Assembly (NCBI GenBank): GCA_017554105.1
Contig: JAFZIY010000019.1
Location: 62,001 to 126,000, forward strand
Reading direction: 5' to 3'
Length of the DNA: 64,000 bases
DNA from: Prevotella sp.
GTDB taxonomy: Bacteria; Bacteroidota; Bacteroidia; Bacteroidales; Bacteroidaceae
The translations under genes were made by a program, and so were the position numbers. This document shows positions 56,406 to 64,000 of the stretch, one piece after another. The notes under the pieces are model-generated. The model saw only the letters and a list, made by a program, of their open reading frames with translations, did not search any database and had not been told where the DNA came from. Numbering within the stretch: the stretch's first letter is position 1; the number at the start of each line of letters is the position of its first letter.

Positions 56406-57911
56406 ATGGATACTGAAATCAGCAAGGGAAACCAAGCACCCCTCCCCTCGGGAGGGGATGGAGGTGGGTTGGACTTCGTCCGTCAGGTTGCTGAACAGAA
56501 ATATGAGTTCGGCTTCACGACGGATGTGCATACGGAGATTATAGAGAAGGGGCTGAACGAGGATATCGTTCGGCTCATCTCTGCTAAGAAAGGGGAGCCC
56601 GAGTGGATGCTGGAGTTCCGCCTGAAGGCTTTCCGTCACTGGCAGACTCTGAAACAGCCTACGTGGGGACATGTGCATATACCACCCATCGACTACCAGG
56701 AGATTTCATACTATGCCGACCCAATGGCAAAACCGAAGAAGGAAGGACCGAAGAGCGTTGACGACATCGACCCAGAGTTGATGAAGACCTTCGACAAACT
56801 GGGAATACCCCTTGAGGAGCGTCTCGCCCTTAGCGGTACTGCCGTGGATGCCATCATGGACTCGGTGTCGGTGAAGACCACTTTCAAGGAGAAACTCCGT
56901 GAGAAGGGCATTATCTTCTGCTCCATCGGTGAGGCAATCAAGGAGCATGGCGACCTCGTGAGGCAGTATCTCGGTACTGTGGTGCCATACAAGGATAATT
57001 TCTATGCCGCTCTCAACAGTGCGGTGTTCAGCGACGGCTCTTTCGTTTATATCCCCAAGGGCGTGCGCTCGCCGATGGAACTGAGCAGTTATTTCCGCAT
57101 CAATGCCCGTAATACAGGACAGTTCGAGCGCACTCTAATCATTGCCGACGACGATGCTTACGTCTCTTATCTTGAGGGATGCACAGCACCGATGCGCGAC
57201 GAGAACCAACTGCATGCCGCTATCGTGGAGATAATCGTGAAGGACCGTGCCGAGGTGAAATATTCTACGGTGCAGAACTGGTATCCCGGCGATGAGAATG
57301 GTAAGGGCGGTGTACTCAACCTTGTAACCAAGCGCGGTGACCTGCGCGGTGAAAGTTCGAAACTTTCATGGACACAGGTGGAGACAGGCTCGGCGATAAC
57401 ATGGAAGTATCCGTCGTGCATACTGCGTGGCGATAACTCACAGGCAGAGTTCTACAGCGTGGCTGTCACCAATAACTATCAGGAGGCGGACACGGGAACG
57501 AAGATGATTCACATCGGACGCAACACCCGTTCAACCATAATATCCAAAGGAATATCGGCAGGACACTCACAGAACTCATACCGAGGACTGGTGCGTGCCG
57601 CTTCAACGGCAGACAACGCGCGCAACTACAGTTCGTGCGACTCTCTGCTTCTTGGCAGCGACTGCGGTGCCCACACCTTCCCTTATATGGATGTGCACAA
57701 CGACACTGCCATCTTTGAACACGAGGCAACGACTTCGAAAATCAGTGAGGACCAACTGTTCTATTGCAACCAGCGCGGCATTCCCACCGAGCAGGCGGTA
57801 GGACTCATCGTCAACGGCTATGCCAAGGAAGTACTCAATAAACTCCCGATGGAGTTTGCCGTTGAGGCTCAGAAACTATTGAGCGTATCGCTGGAGGGAA
57901 CGGTAGGATAG
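56406..57911 (+). CDS. sufB: Fe-S cluster assembly scaffold SufB
   Basis: 501 aa, cytosolic; partner of SufC and SufD. Core: [69 protein letters not shown] and [19 protein letters not shown]. The N-terminus has residues 11-22 ([12 protein letters not shown]) translated from a GC-rich palindrome (56437-56470) that is not part of the family; a similar insert sits at the same residue positions in SufD. First gene of sufBCD. Confidence 0.95.
   Translation: MDTEISKGNQAPLPSGGDGGGLDFVRQVAEQKYEFGFTTDVHTEIIEKGLNEDIVRLISAKKGEPEWMLEFRLKAFRHWQTLKQPTWGHVHIPPIDYQEISYYADPMAKPKKEGPKSVDDIDPELMKTFDKLGIPLEERLALSGTAVDAIMDSVSVKTTFKEKLREKGIIFCSIGEAIKEHGDLVRQYLGTVVPYKDNFYAALNSAVFSDGSFVYIPKGVRSPMELSSYFRINARNTGQFERTLIIADDDAYVSYLEGCTAPMRDENQLHAAIVEIIVKDRAEVKYSTVQNWYPGDENGKGGVLNLVTKRGDLRGESSKLSWTQVETGSAITWKYPSCILRGDNSQAEFYSVAVTNNYQEADTGTKMIHIGRNTRSTIISKGISAGHSQNSYRGLVRAASTADNARNYSSCDSLLLGSDCGAHTFPYMDVHNDTAIFEHEATTSKISEDQLFYCNQRGIPTEQAVGLIVNGYAKEVLNKLPMEFAVEAQKLLSVSLEGTVG
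56437..56470. repeat. GC-rich palindromic repeat inside sufB coding sequence
   Basis: CACCCCTCCCCTCGGGAGGG then GATGGAGGTGGGTT; encodes residues 11-22 of SufB in frame. Confidence 0.85.
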
Positions 57912-57915
57912 GATT

Positions 57916-58026
57916 AGCCCCCTAAGTTAGGGGGATGGGGGTCTGAACAGGCGCAGATTCTCTTTATAAACAATTAATGGTCTGATAGACGCTTGTTCAG
58001 ACCCCTAACCCCTAACTTAGGGGGCT
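57916..58026. repeat. Inverted pair of GC-rich palindromic repeats between sufB and sufC
   Basis: Left 57916-57949 (AGCCCCCTAAGTTAGGGGG, ending GGTCTGAACA) and right 57993-58026 (TGTTCAGACCCCTAACCCC, ending GGGGGCT). The right copy also supplies the GGGGG tract 6-10 bases before sufC. Confidence 0.85.
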
Positions 58027-58031
58027 CGAAA

Positions 58032-58784
58032 ATGTTAGAAGTTCGAAACTTACATGCAAAAATAGGAGACAAGGAGATTCTGAAAGGAATCAACTTGACT
58101 ATCAACAATGGCGAGACCCATGCTATCATGGGACCCAACGGGTCGGGTAAGTCAACACTCAGTGCCGTGCTCGTAGGCAATCCGCTCTATGAGGTGACGG
58201 AAGGCGAGGCTTATTTCAACGGCAAGAACCTCTTGGAGATGAAGCCAGAGGACAGGGCTCACGAAGGACTTTTCCTCTCTTTCCAGTATCCTGTGGAGAT
58301 TCCAGGTGTGTCGATGACCAACTTCATGCGTGCCGCAGTGAACGAGAAACGCAAGTATCTCGGACAGGACCCGCTCAGTGCAGCCGATTTCCTTAAGATG
58401 ATGCGTGAAAAGCGTAAGATAGTGGAACTTGATGCTAAACTCTCCAACCGTAGTGTCAACGAGGGATTCAGCGGTGGAGAGAAGAAACGCAACGAGATAT
58501 TCCAGATGGCTATGCTCGAGCCGAAGCTGAGCATTCTCGATGAGACAGACTCTGGTCTTGATGTCGATGCCATGCGCATCGTGGCAGAGGGAGTGAACAA
58601 ACTGTCAACACCAGAGAGTTCATGCATAGTGATAACCCACTACGACCGTCTGCTGGAGATGATACGTCCGCAGTATGTCCATGTGCTCTATCAGGGACGC
58701 ATCGTGAAGACTGCTGGTCCGGAACTGGCAAAGGAGATTCAGGAGCATGGGTATGATTGGTTAAAAAAGGAGCCCACCCCCTGA
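58032..58784 (+). CDS. sufC: Fe-S cluster assembly ATPase SufC
   Basis: 250 aa from the ATG at 58032 (MLEVRNLHAK); a longer in-frame start at 57993 falls in the repeat and is rejected. ABC ATPase: Walker A GPNGSGKST, signature FSGGEKKRNE, Walker B LSILDETDSGLD, and H-loop ITHYDR. The last residues (EPTP) and the TGA stop are encoded by the GC-rich repeat at 58771. It drives SufB/SufD. Confidence 0.96.
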   Translation: MLEVRNLHAKIGDKEILKGINLTINNGETHAIMGPNGSGKSTLSAVLVGNPLYEVTEGEAYFNGKNLLEMKPEDRAHEGLFLSFQYPVEIPGVSMTNFMRAAVNEKRKYLGQDPLSAADFLKMMREKRKIVELDAKLSNRSVNEGFSGGEKKRNEIFQMAMLEPKLSILDETDSGLDVDAMRIVAEGVNKLSTPESSCIVITHYDRLLEMIRPQYVHVLYQGRIVKTAGPELAKEIQEHGYDWLKKEPTP

Positions 58785-58805
58785 CCCCTCCCAAAGGGCG
58801 GGGTG
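58771..58805. repeat. GC-rich palindromic repeat at the 3' end of sufC
   Basis: AGCCCACCCCCTGACCCCTC then CCAAAGGGCGGGGTG; supplies the last sufC codons and the stop. Confidence 0.85.
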
Positions 58806-58849
58806 ATAGAACTCCTGAATAATATTAGAAAGAATCAGACAAGAAGACA

Positions 58850-60256
58850 ATGGACAAAATAGACGCCACCACTAATGAAACTCCCATCCCTTCGGGAGGG
58901 GTTGAGGGTGGGTATCAATACATCGAACTCTACCAGCAGGCACGCCAGATGATTTTCAGTCATTCTGTCGATGTCATGAACGCGCTGCGTGATGAGGCTT
59001 TCAGTGACTTCCAGCGCTTAGGGTTCCCTACGAAGAAGGTGGAGAGGTATAAATACACCGACATCCCATCGCTCTTCGCACCCGACTATGGGCTGAACCT
59101 TAACCGTTATGATATTCCCGTTGACCCTTACGAGGCGTTCCGCTGTGACGTTCCAAGTCTCTCGACACTCCTTTATTTCGTTGTCAACGATGCTTTCTAT
59201 CAGGAAGTGTTGCCCAAGGTATCGCTGCCAGAGGGTGTGATTATCGGCTCGCTCAGGGATAATGCCGACATCGTGAAGACATACTATGGTCGCTTGGCGA
59301 AGACAAGTGAGGATGGCATCACTGCCCTCAACACTATGCTGGCGCAGGACGGACTTCTCGTTTACGTACCACGTGGAGTGCGTGTGGAACGAACCATACA
59401 GGTGATAAACATTTTAAAAGCTCCCTCCCTATTGGGGAGGGCAGGGGGAGAGGCCTTCATGTCCAACCGCCGTGTGCTTATCATAGCGGAGGAAAGTGCC
59501 GAGATGAAACTGCTCTTCTGCGACCACACTGCCGATGACTGCAATTTCCTCACCACTCAGGTCATTGAGGTGTTTGCTGGAGAGAACTCTAATGTGGACC
59601 TCTATTGCATGGAGGAGACACACGCAAAGAACATCCGTCTGAGCAATGTATATGTGCGACAGGAGAGCAACAGCAAGGTGAAGCATAACATTCTGACGCT
59701 GCACAATGGAACCACACGAAACAAACTCGACCTTGTGTTGGCAGGTGATGGTGCAGAATGCCAGTGCAACGGCTGTGTGATTGCTGACAAGCATCAGCAT
59801 GTTGACAATAATACGCTCATCATCCATGAGGCACCGCACTGCACTTCAAACGAACTGTATAAGTATGTCCTCGGACAAAGTGCCACGGGAGCTTTTGCCG
59901 GTCGCGTCTATGTCGCTCACGGAGCACAGAAGACATCATCGCAGATGACCAACCAGAACCTCACCTCAACACGTGAGGCACGCATGTTCACGCAGCCTAT
60001 GCTGGAGATATATGCCGACGACGTGAAGTGCGCACACGGTTCCACCGTAGGACAACTGAACGATGCGGCACTGTTCTATATGCGTCAGCGAGGTATCCCC
60101 GAGAAGGATGCGCGTATGCTGTTGCAAATTGCTTTCGTGCGTGAGGTCATCGACCAGGTGGAACTGACACCCCTGCGCGACCGTCTCCACTACCTCGTGG
60201 AAAAACGATTTAGGGGAGAACTGAGCAAGTGCGAGGGTTGTAGACTGTGCAATTAA
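58850..60256 (+). CDS. sufD: Fe-S cluster assembly protein SufD
   Basis: 468 aa. Core: YKYTDIPSLFAPDYG, LLVYVPRGVRVERTIQV, MSNRRVLIIAEESAEMKL, GTTRNKLDLVLAGDGAEC and the C-terminal HGSTVGQLND, ALFYMRQRGIPEKDAR. Two palindrome-derived inserts: residues 11-21 (TPIPSGGVEGG) and about 191-202 (APSLLGRAGGEA), the second within the core between VINIL and MSNRR. The protein must tolerate both, as it is likely essential. Confidence 0.95.
   Translation: MDKIDATTNETPIPSGGVEGGYQYIELYQQARQMIFSHSVDVMNALRDEAFSDFQRLGFPTKKVERYKYTDIPSLFAPDYGLNLNRYDIPVDPYEAFRCDVPSLSTLLYFVVNDAFYQEVLPKVSLPEGVIIGSLRDNADIVKTYYGRLAKTSEDGITALNTMLAQDGLLVYVPRGVRVERTIQVINILKAPSLLGRAGGEAFMSNRRVLIIAEESAEMKLLFCDHTADDCNFLTTQVIEVFAGENSNVDLYCMEETHAKNIRLSNVYVRQESNSKVKHNILTLHNGTTRNKLDLVLAGDGAECQCNGCVIADKHQHVDNNTLIIHEAPHCTSNELYKYVLGQSATGAFAGRVYVAHGAQKTSSQMTNQNLTSTREARMFTQPMLEIYADDVKCAHGSTVGQLNDAALFYMRQRGIPEKDARMLLQIAFVREVIDQVELTPLRDRLHYLVEKRFRGELSKCEGCRLCN
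58881..58913. repeat. GC-rich palindromic repeat in the sufD N-terminus
   Basis: CTCCCATCCCTTCGGGAGGG then GTTGAGGGTGGGT; encodes residues 11-21 of SufD in frame. Confidence 0.85.
59420..59455. repeat. GC-rich palindromic repeat inside the sufD core
   Basis: GCTCCCTCCCTATTGGGGAG then GGCAGGGGGAGAGGCC; encodes about residues 191-202 of SufD. Confidence 0.8.
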
Positions 60257-60260
60257 CAAA

Positions 60261-60292
60261 AGAAAGGGAACCGTTTGGCTCCCTTTCTTTAT
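60261..60292 (+). terminator. Intrinsic terminator of the sufBCD operon
   Basis: AGAAAGGGA / TCCCTTTCT stem followed by TTATT, after sufD. Confidence 0.8.
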
Positions 60293-60308
60293 TGTTTGTT
60301 TATTTAGT

Positions 60309-61067
60309 TTACTTTACCACGGTCTTCTTACCATTCTGGATGATGACTCCCTTAGTGGTGTTGGTCACCTTTTGACCATTCAGGTTGTAGATGTTGTTGT
60401 TATCAGCATTCTTTATATTTACGCTGTTGATGCCTGTAACATCTGACGGTGAGAGGTGGACGATGCGCAATTCCTTGGCAGTGGCGCTCTGCTGGTTCCA
60501 TGTAAAGCCACAACGGGTGGGCAGGAACTTCTGGTCGGCATTAGTCTTAAACAAGACAGCCTCCAGAGGTGTCACGTCCTGCTGGGCGGGGATGCCGTAG
60601 CGACCAGTTTTCCCAATGGTATCCCATGAACTGCTGAAGGTCACGGAGTTACCGTTGTTATCGGTCATGTGGATGGCGGTCAACTCATTGTCTATCATTA
60701 TGGCATCACTGCATTTTACGCGCAGGTACTGATTCTTTGGAGAATAGACCAGGTAAGGCACGCCAGCCTGAATGCCATCTGCAGTGCACTCTAAGAAATA
60801 GAGGTTCAGAACAGCACCTTCTTGTTGAATATACAGGAAGCGTTCAATTTTGATATCACCCAATTGTTCGGCGCTAACCGACATGGGCAGACACAGCGTA
60901 TTGTAGCCTGCATAGAAATGGCGGTTCAACTGAACGTCCTCGCCGTTTTGTAGCAATTCTATATCCAGTTTCGGCGAACTGGCATAGATGTTCTTCACTT
61001 TGTTTTGTGCAAAAGCCGTAGTACTGACTGTCGTTGCCAGCATCATTGCAAGTAGTAACTTTTTCAT
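60309..61067 (-). CDS. Secreted protein with C-terminal sorting-like tail
   Basis: 252 aa with a signal peptide ending SAFAQN-like (TTAFAQN). No family recognised; the middle (YNTLCLPMSVSAEQLG, YLVYSPKNQYLRVKC) resembles modules of large Bacteroidales surface proteins. The C-terminus (IYNLNGQKV ... NGKKTVVK) is the type-IX-like tail shared with four other proteins here. It is opposed to sufD and sits between sufD and sufS, splitting the usual suf cluster. Confidence 0.7.
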   Translation of the reverse strand: MKKLLLAMMLATTVSTTAFAQNKVKNIYASSPKLDIELLQNGEDVQLNRHFYAGYNTLCLPMSVSAEQLGDIKIERFLYIQQEGAVLNLYFLECTADGIQAGVPYLVYSPKNQYLRVKCSDAIMIDNELTAIHMTDNNGNSVTFSSSWDTIGKTGRYGIPAQQDVTPLEAVLFKTNADQKFLPTRCGFTWNQQSATAKELRIVHLSPSDVTGINSVNIKNADNNNIYNLNGQKVTNTTKGVIIQNGKKTVVK

Positions 61068-61098
61068 AGGCTAATATGTTTTAGGTGATAGTATTGGT

Positions 61099-61107
61099 GC
61101 AAAGATA
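61099..61107 (-). promoter_or_regulatory. Promoter box TATCTTTGC
   Basis: Bacteroidetes -7 element, minus strand, 32 bp before the 252-aa protein. Confidence 0.75.
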
Positions 61108-61150
61108 GAAAATTAATACGAATAATGAGTAAAAAATTATGTTATTTTTG

Positions 61151-61159
61151 TACCTTTGC
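61151..61159 (+). promoter_or_regulatory. Promoter box TACCTTTGC
   Basis: Bacteroidetes -7 element 22 bp before sufS. Confidence 0.75.
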
Positions 61160-61180
61160 CACGTAATTTAGGAAAAAGAC

Positions 61181-62449
61181 ATGTACGAAATACAGAAAAT
61201 ACGTGAGGATTTCCCCATACTGAGCCGCGAGGTATATGGCAAACCGCTGGTATATCTCGACAATGCCGCCACGACACAGAAGCCGCGGCAGGTGGTTGAC
61301 GCGTTGGTGGAGGAGTACTATAACGTCAACGCCAATGTGCATCGCGGTGTGCACTACCTCTCGCAGCAGGCAACCGACCTGCACGAGGCGGCACGCGAGC
61401 GTGTGCGACGTTTCATCAACGCTGGCAAGACAGAGGAGATAGTCTTCACGCGAGGCACTACGGAAAGCATCAATCTCGTGGCTTCATCCTTCGCGGAGCA
61501 GTTCATGAAGGAGGGCGACGAGGTGATTGTCTCTGTCATGGAGCATCACTCCAATATCGTACCTTGGCAGTTGCAGGCGATGAGGCGTGGAATACGTCTG
61601 CGTGTCATTCCCATGACCGACGACGGCAGGCTGTGTCTTGACGAGTATGAACGACTGTTCAACGAACGCACATGCATCGTCAGCGTGGCTCATGTGAGCA
61701 ATGTGTTGGGTACGGTGAATCCCGTAGCCGACATCATACGCATTGCCCACGAGCACGATGTGCCGGTGATGATAGACGGGGCACAGAGCGCTCCCCACTT
61801 CAAAGTTGACGTGCAGGCGCTCGACTGCGACTTCTTCGCATTGTCAGGTCATAAGATGTACGGTCCCACAGGTGTAGGTGTGCTCTATGGCAAGGAGAAA
61901 TGGCTGGAGCAATTGCCGCCATATCAGGGTGGGGGAGAGATGATAGACCGCGTCACCTTCGAGCATACCACCTTCGAGCGGCTGCCGTTCAAGTTCGAGG
62001 CGGGAACACCCGACTATGTCGCAACCAATGGACTGGCATGTGCCATCGACTATCTTGAGAGTCTTGGAATGGAGAACATTGCGGCGCATGAGCAGGACCT
62101 GACACGCTATGCCATGCAACGGCTCGGCGAGATAGAGGGAATGCACATCTACGGCCCCTCCATCGATGACTCCCAGAATGGCTCAATGGCTCACGATGCG
62201 GTAATCTCTTTCAACGTCCAACAGCCATCATCAATCACCCATCACCCAGACTTCATCCATCATTTGGATCTCGGCACACTTCTCGACCGCCTCGGCATAG
62301 CCGTGCGCACGGGACATCACTGTGCCCAGCCGCTGATGGACCGTCTCGGAATACTCGGTACCGTGCGTGCTTCCTTCGCTCTTTATAACACCCGTGAAGA
62401 GGTGGATGCACTCGCCGCAGGCATCGCACGAGTGGCACAGATGTTTTGA
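61181..62449 (+). CDS. sufS: Cysteine desulfurase SufS
   Basis: 422 aa, PLP-dependent: PLVYLDNAATTQKP, VHRGVHYLSQQAT, SGHKMYGPTGVGVLYG (PLP lysine), and RTGHHCAQP (catalytic Cys). It supplies sulfur to SufBCD. Residues about 349-361 (PSSITHHPDFIHH) look like an in-frame insertion from a heptamer array (62225-62262). The 3' 125 bp are duplicated at 63650. Confidence 0.95.
   Translation: MYEIQKIREDFPILSREVYGKPLVYLDNAATTQKPRQVVDALVEEYYNVNANVHRGVHYLSQQATDLHEAARERVRRFINAGKTEEIVFTRGTTESINLVASSFAEQFMKEGDEVIVSVMEHHSNIVPWQLQAMRRGIRLRVIPMTDDGRLCLDEYERLFNERTCIVSVAHVSNVLGTVNPVADIIRIAHEHDVPVMIDGAQSAPHFKVDVQALDCDFFALSGHKMYGPTGVGVLYGKEKWLEQLPPYQGGGEMIDRVTFEHTTFERLPFKFEAGTPDYVATNGLACAIDYLESLGMENIAAHEQDLTRYAMQRLGEIEGMHIYGPSIDDSQNGSMAHDAVISFNVQQPSSITHHPDFIHHLDLGTLLDRLGIAVRTGHHCAQPLMDRLGILGTVRASFALYNTREEVDALAAGIARVAQMF
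62225..62262. repeat. Heptamer-like array inside sufS
   Basis: CATCATC, AATCACC, CATCACC, CAGACTT, CATCCAT-type units; encodes about residues 349-361 of SufS. Confidence 0.6.
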
Positions 62450-62454
62450 TTAAA
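62330..62454 (+). repeat. 125-bp direct repeat, first copy (native sufS 3' end)
   Basis: Matches 63650-63774 with seven mismatches at an exact offset of 1320 bp. Includes the last sufS codons and stop. All mismatches are third-codon, synonymous in the sufS frame. Confidence 0.95.
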
Positions 62455-62474
62455 GAAGTAAAACAATCAGGCTT

Positions 62475-63656
62475 ATGAAAAAAATCTTGATGATAGCAAT
62501 GATGCTGGTAGCAAGTGCTGCCGCCTTTGCCATTGACAGCGACGCCCTCAAGGCAGTCATGAGTTCAAATAACTATGCTGAAGCCGCAAGACTGCTCAAG
62601 CAGAACATCGGTCAGATGGCAGGCAACGCAGAGAAGGCCAAGGCTTACAACCACTTGGTTGACCTTGCAATGAAAACAGTATATGAGCAGGCCGCTATCA
62701 TTGCCGAGAATCAACCATGTGACACATTTGAACTGGCCAACGCTATCTGTGATGCCATTGAGAGTGCTGTAGAGTGTAACAAGTACGACCAGCGGCCTGA
62801 TGCAAAGGGTGTGGTAGCACCATCATACAGCAATCTAAACGCACAACGCGTATGGGCCGTACGTTACCACTTGGTAAACATCGGTCAGAATCAGGCTACC
62901 AATGGTAACACAAAAGCCGCTTTGAAGTACTGGGGCACTTTTGCGCTCTCTAACGAAGAGCCACTCTTTGCCGAACAGGATCACGCACCAGAGAGCGACT
63001 TCATCGGTCAGGTGGCATTCTTTGCAGGCCGCTATGCCTACGATGAGGGAGATATGGCTGCCGTACGCCGCTATCTTGCAATTGCCAAAAAGGATCCAAG
63101 AGAGAAAAGAAACGCTATCAACCTCGAGATATTTGCCATACGCTACAACCTGAGGAGTCACAATGACTCTCTAAGGGCTATCAACGAGCTGAAGGCCATG
63201 TACAAGGCTGAACCAGAGGACGATGCCGTGCTCGACGCTCTTAACGGCATGTACGACGGCATGAACGACAGAGCAGCTCAGGAAGCACTACTCGACAATC
63301 ACCTGGCTAAGTATCCCAATAGTTTTGCAGCTCTTGCCAACAAGGGGCTTCTGGCTATAGAAGACAACGACCCTGTCAAGGCTATCGAGTGGTTGCAGAA
63401 GGCTATAGTCTATATGCCCGATAATGCTGTCATCTACACCTATCTTGGAATCTGTTACCTTTCTTTGGCTTCAAACACTCAAGACAACGCAAAGATGAAA
63501 GAGTACTACAAGCAGGCCATTTGTGCCTTTGACAAAGCTAAAGAAATCGATCCTGACAAGCAGATGTCTATCTGGGGCGACTATCGCTATCAGGCTTACT
63601 GTGGACTCTACGGTGAGAACGACGCACGTACCAAAGCTGCCGAGGCAGACCGCTGA
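62475..63656 (+). CDS. Secreted TPR protein flanked by sufS 3'-end repeats
   Basis: 393 aa, signal peptide (SAAAFAIDS). TPR-like repeats: NYAEAARLLKQNIGQMAGNAEKAKAY, FAALANKGLLAIEDNDPVKAIEWLQKAIVYMPDNAVIYTYLGICYLSL and YKQAICAFDKAKEIDPDK. The stop codon lies within the second sufS-end repeat (CGC TGA). Likely periplasmic or surface. It is 25 bp after sufS. It could be a general envelope TPR protein. Confidence 0.8.
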   Translation: MKKILMIAMMLVASAAAFAIDSDALKAVMSSNNYAEAARLLKQNIGQMAGNAEKAKAYNHLVDLAMKTVYEQAAIIAENQPCDTFELANAICDAIESAVECNKYDQRPDAKGVVAPSYSNLNAQRVWAVRYHLVNIGQNQATNGNTKAALKYWGTFALSNEEPLFAEQDHAPESDFIGQVAFFAGRYAYDEGDMAAVRRYLAIAKKDPREKRNAINLEIFAIRYNLRSHNDSLRAINELKAMYKAEPEDDAVLDALNGMYDGMNDRAAQEALLDNHLAKYPNSFAALANKGLLAIEDNDPVKAIEWLQKAIVYMPDNAVIYTYLGICYLSLASNTQDNAKMKEYYKQAICAFDKAKEIDPDKQMSIWGDYRYQAYCGLYGENDARTKAAEADR

Positions 63657-63774
63657 TGGACCGCCTCGGAATACTCGGCACCGTGCGTGCCTCCTTCGCT
63701 CTTTATAACACCCGCGAAGAGGTGGATGCGCTTGCCGCAGGCATCGCCCGAGTGGCACAGATGTTTTGATTAAA
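63650..63774 (+). pseudogene. Second copy of the sufS 3' end (sufS remnant)
   Basis: Same 125 bp as 62330-62454, coding for the last about 40 SufS residues and its stop, with no start of its own. Seven synonymous differences. Confidence 0.9.
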
Positions 63775-63818
63775 TATACAAGAAGTGCCAAACCGTTTTG
63801 TCACTTATATCAAATGAT

Positions 63819-63884
63819 GGAACAATGTTATTAACTTTGTTGAACAATCTTAATAACTTTGTCGAACAAAGTTAATAACATTGT
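63819..63884. repeat. Three-unit tandem array with exact 22-bp period
   Basis: Units start at 63819, 63841 and 63863 and carry GAACAA with dyad-like cores TTATTAA or TTAATAA, ending CTTTGT or CATTGT. Same architecture as the array at 5378. The rest of 63775-64000 has no gene; ACGAATT-type repeats run from about 63972. Confidence 0.8.
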
Positions 63885-64000
63885 TAGGCGTTTTGTATGT
63901 TATTGATAGCCAAGTAGTTGCAAATAACGAATTTTAATGCAATATTTGAGCGGAAAACTGCATAAAAAACTACGAATTTCACGAATTAAACGAATTATTT

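Noticed and set aside
57993-58031. Extended SufC N-terminus
   Set aside because: These codons are wholly from a palindromic repeat and the ATG at 58032 matches the family start.

Overview
The window looks like a chromosomal segment from a Prevotella-type member of the Bacteroidales (Prevotella/Segatella/Xylanibacter group), probably a plant-fibre degrader from gut or rumen. The evidence is the Bacteroidetes-type promoters (TAnnTTTG boxes close to gene starts), SusD-era lipoproteins (DUF1735/DUF5627), a TonB-dependent receptor paired with a LytTR regulator, several glycoside hydrolases, and secreted proteins ending in 'NGKK' sorting-like tails. No rRNA, CRISPR array, recognisable transposase or integrase was seen; one tRNA gene (Asn) is present.

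Layout. 1-15.7 kb is a xylan-utilisation region: a truncated DUF1735/DUF5627 lipoprotein, a GH10-like lipoprotein that has lost its catalytic nucleophile, a 772-aa carbohydrate-binding protein, an acetylxylan-esterase-like protein (CE6 type), an active-looking GH10 xylanase, a DUF6057 membrane protein with a c-type-heme/TolB-like lipoprotein, and a CE6-CE1 fusion esterase. 15.7-21.2 kb holds peptidases and small secreted proteins. 21.4-25 kb is a hexuronate operon (AraC-type regulator, uxuB, uxuA). 25-32.9 kb has DUF486, DUF4419, the LytTR/TonB receptor pair, an acyltransferase and an Ntn hydrolase. 32.9-42.5 kb is a glycan/amino-sugar region (GH3, ROK kinase, GH2 exo-glucosaminidase type, GH20, and a free-standing C-terminal half of the Bacteroidetes NagB fusion). 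42.7-46.1 kb has a WG-repeat protein, tRNA-Asn and an S41 protease. 46.6-50.7 kb is a large secreted protein plus a 79-aa protein. 51.2-62.5 kb is housekeeping: rimP-nusA-infB and sufBCD/sufS. 62.5-63.7 kb is a TPR protein followed by a duplicated sufS 3' end.

The most striking content is not the ordinary genes but several classes of short repeats. (1) GC-rich palindromes of about 35-40 bp occur at least 15 times; they are translated in frame inside sufB and sufD, form the end of sufC, and bracket a DUF559 nuclease-like gene as an inverted pair. (2) Heptamer/octamer arrays (for example GGAGTTA units) often begin at stop codons and bracket, as an inverted pair, a four-helix-bundle gene lodged between nusA and infB. 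(3) Arrays with an exact 22-bp period and dyad cores occur at three loci, with a single unit at a fourth. (4) The TPR gene is flanked by 125-bp direct repeats of the sufS 3' end that differ only at seven synonymous third-codon positions. Taken together these suggest small repeat-associated mobile or domesticated units, comparable in logic to REP/RAYT pairs and to Rickettsia palindromic elements; this is inference and needs genome-wide comparison.
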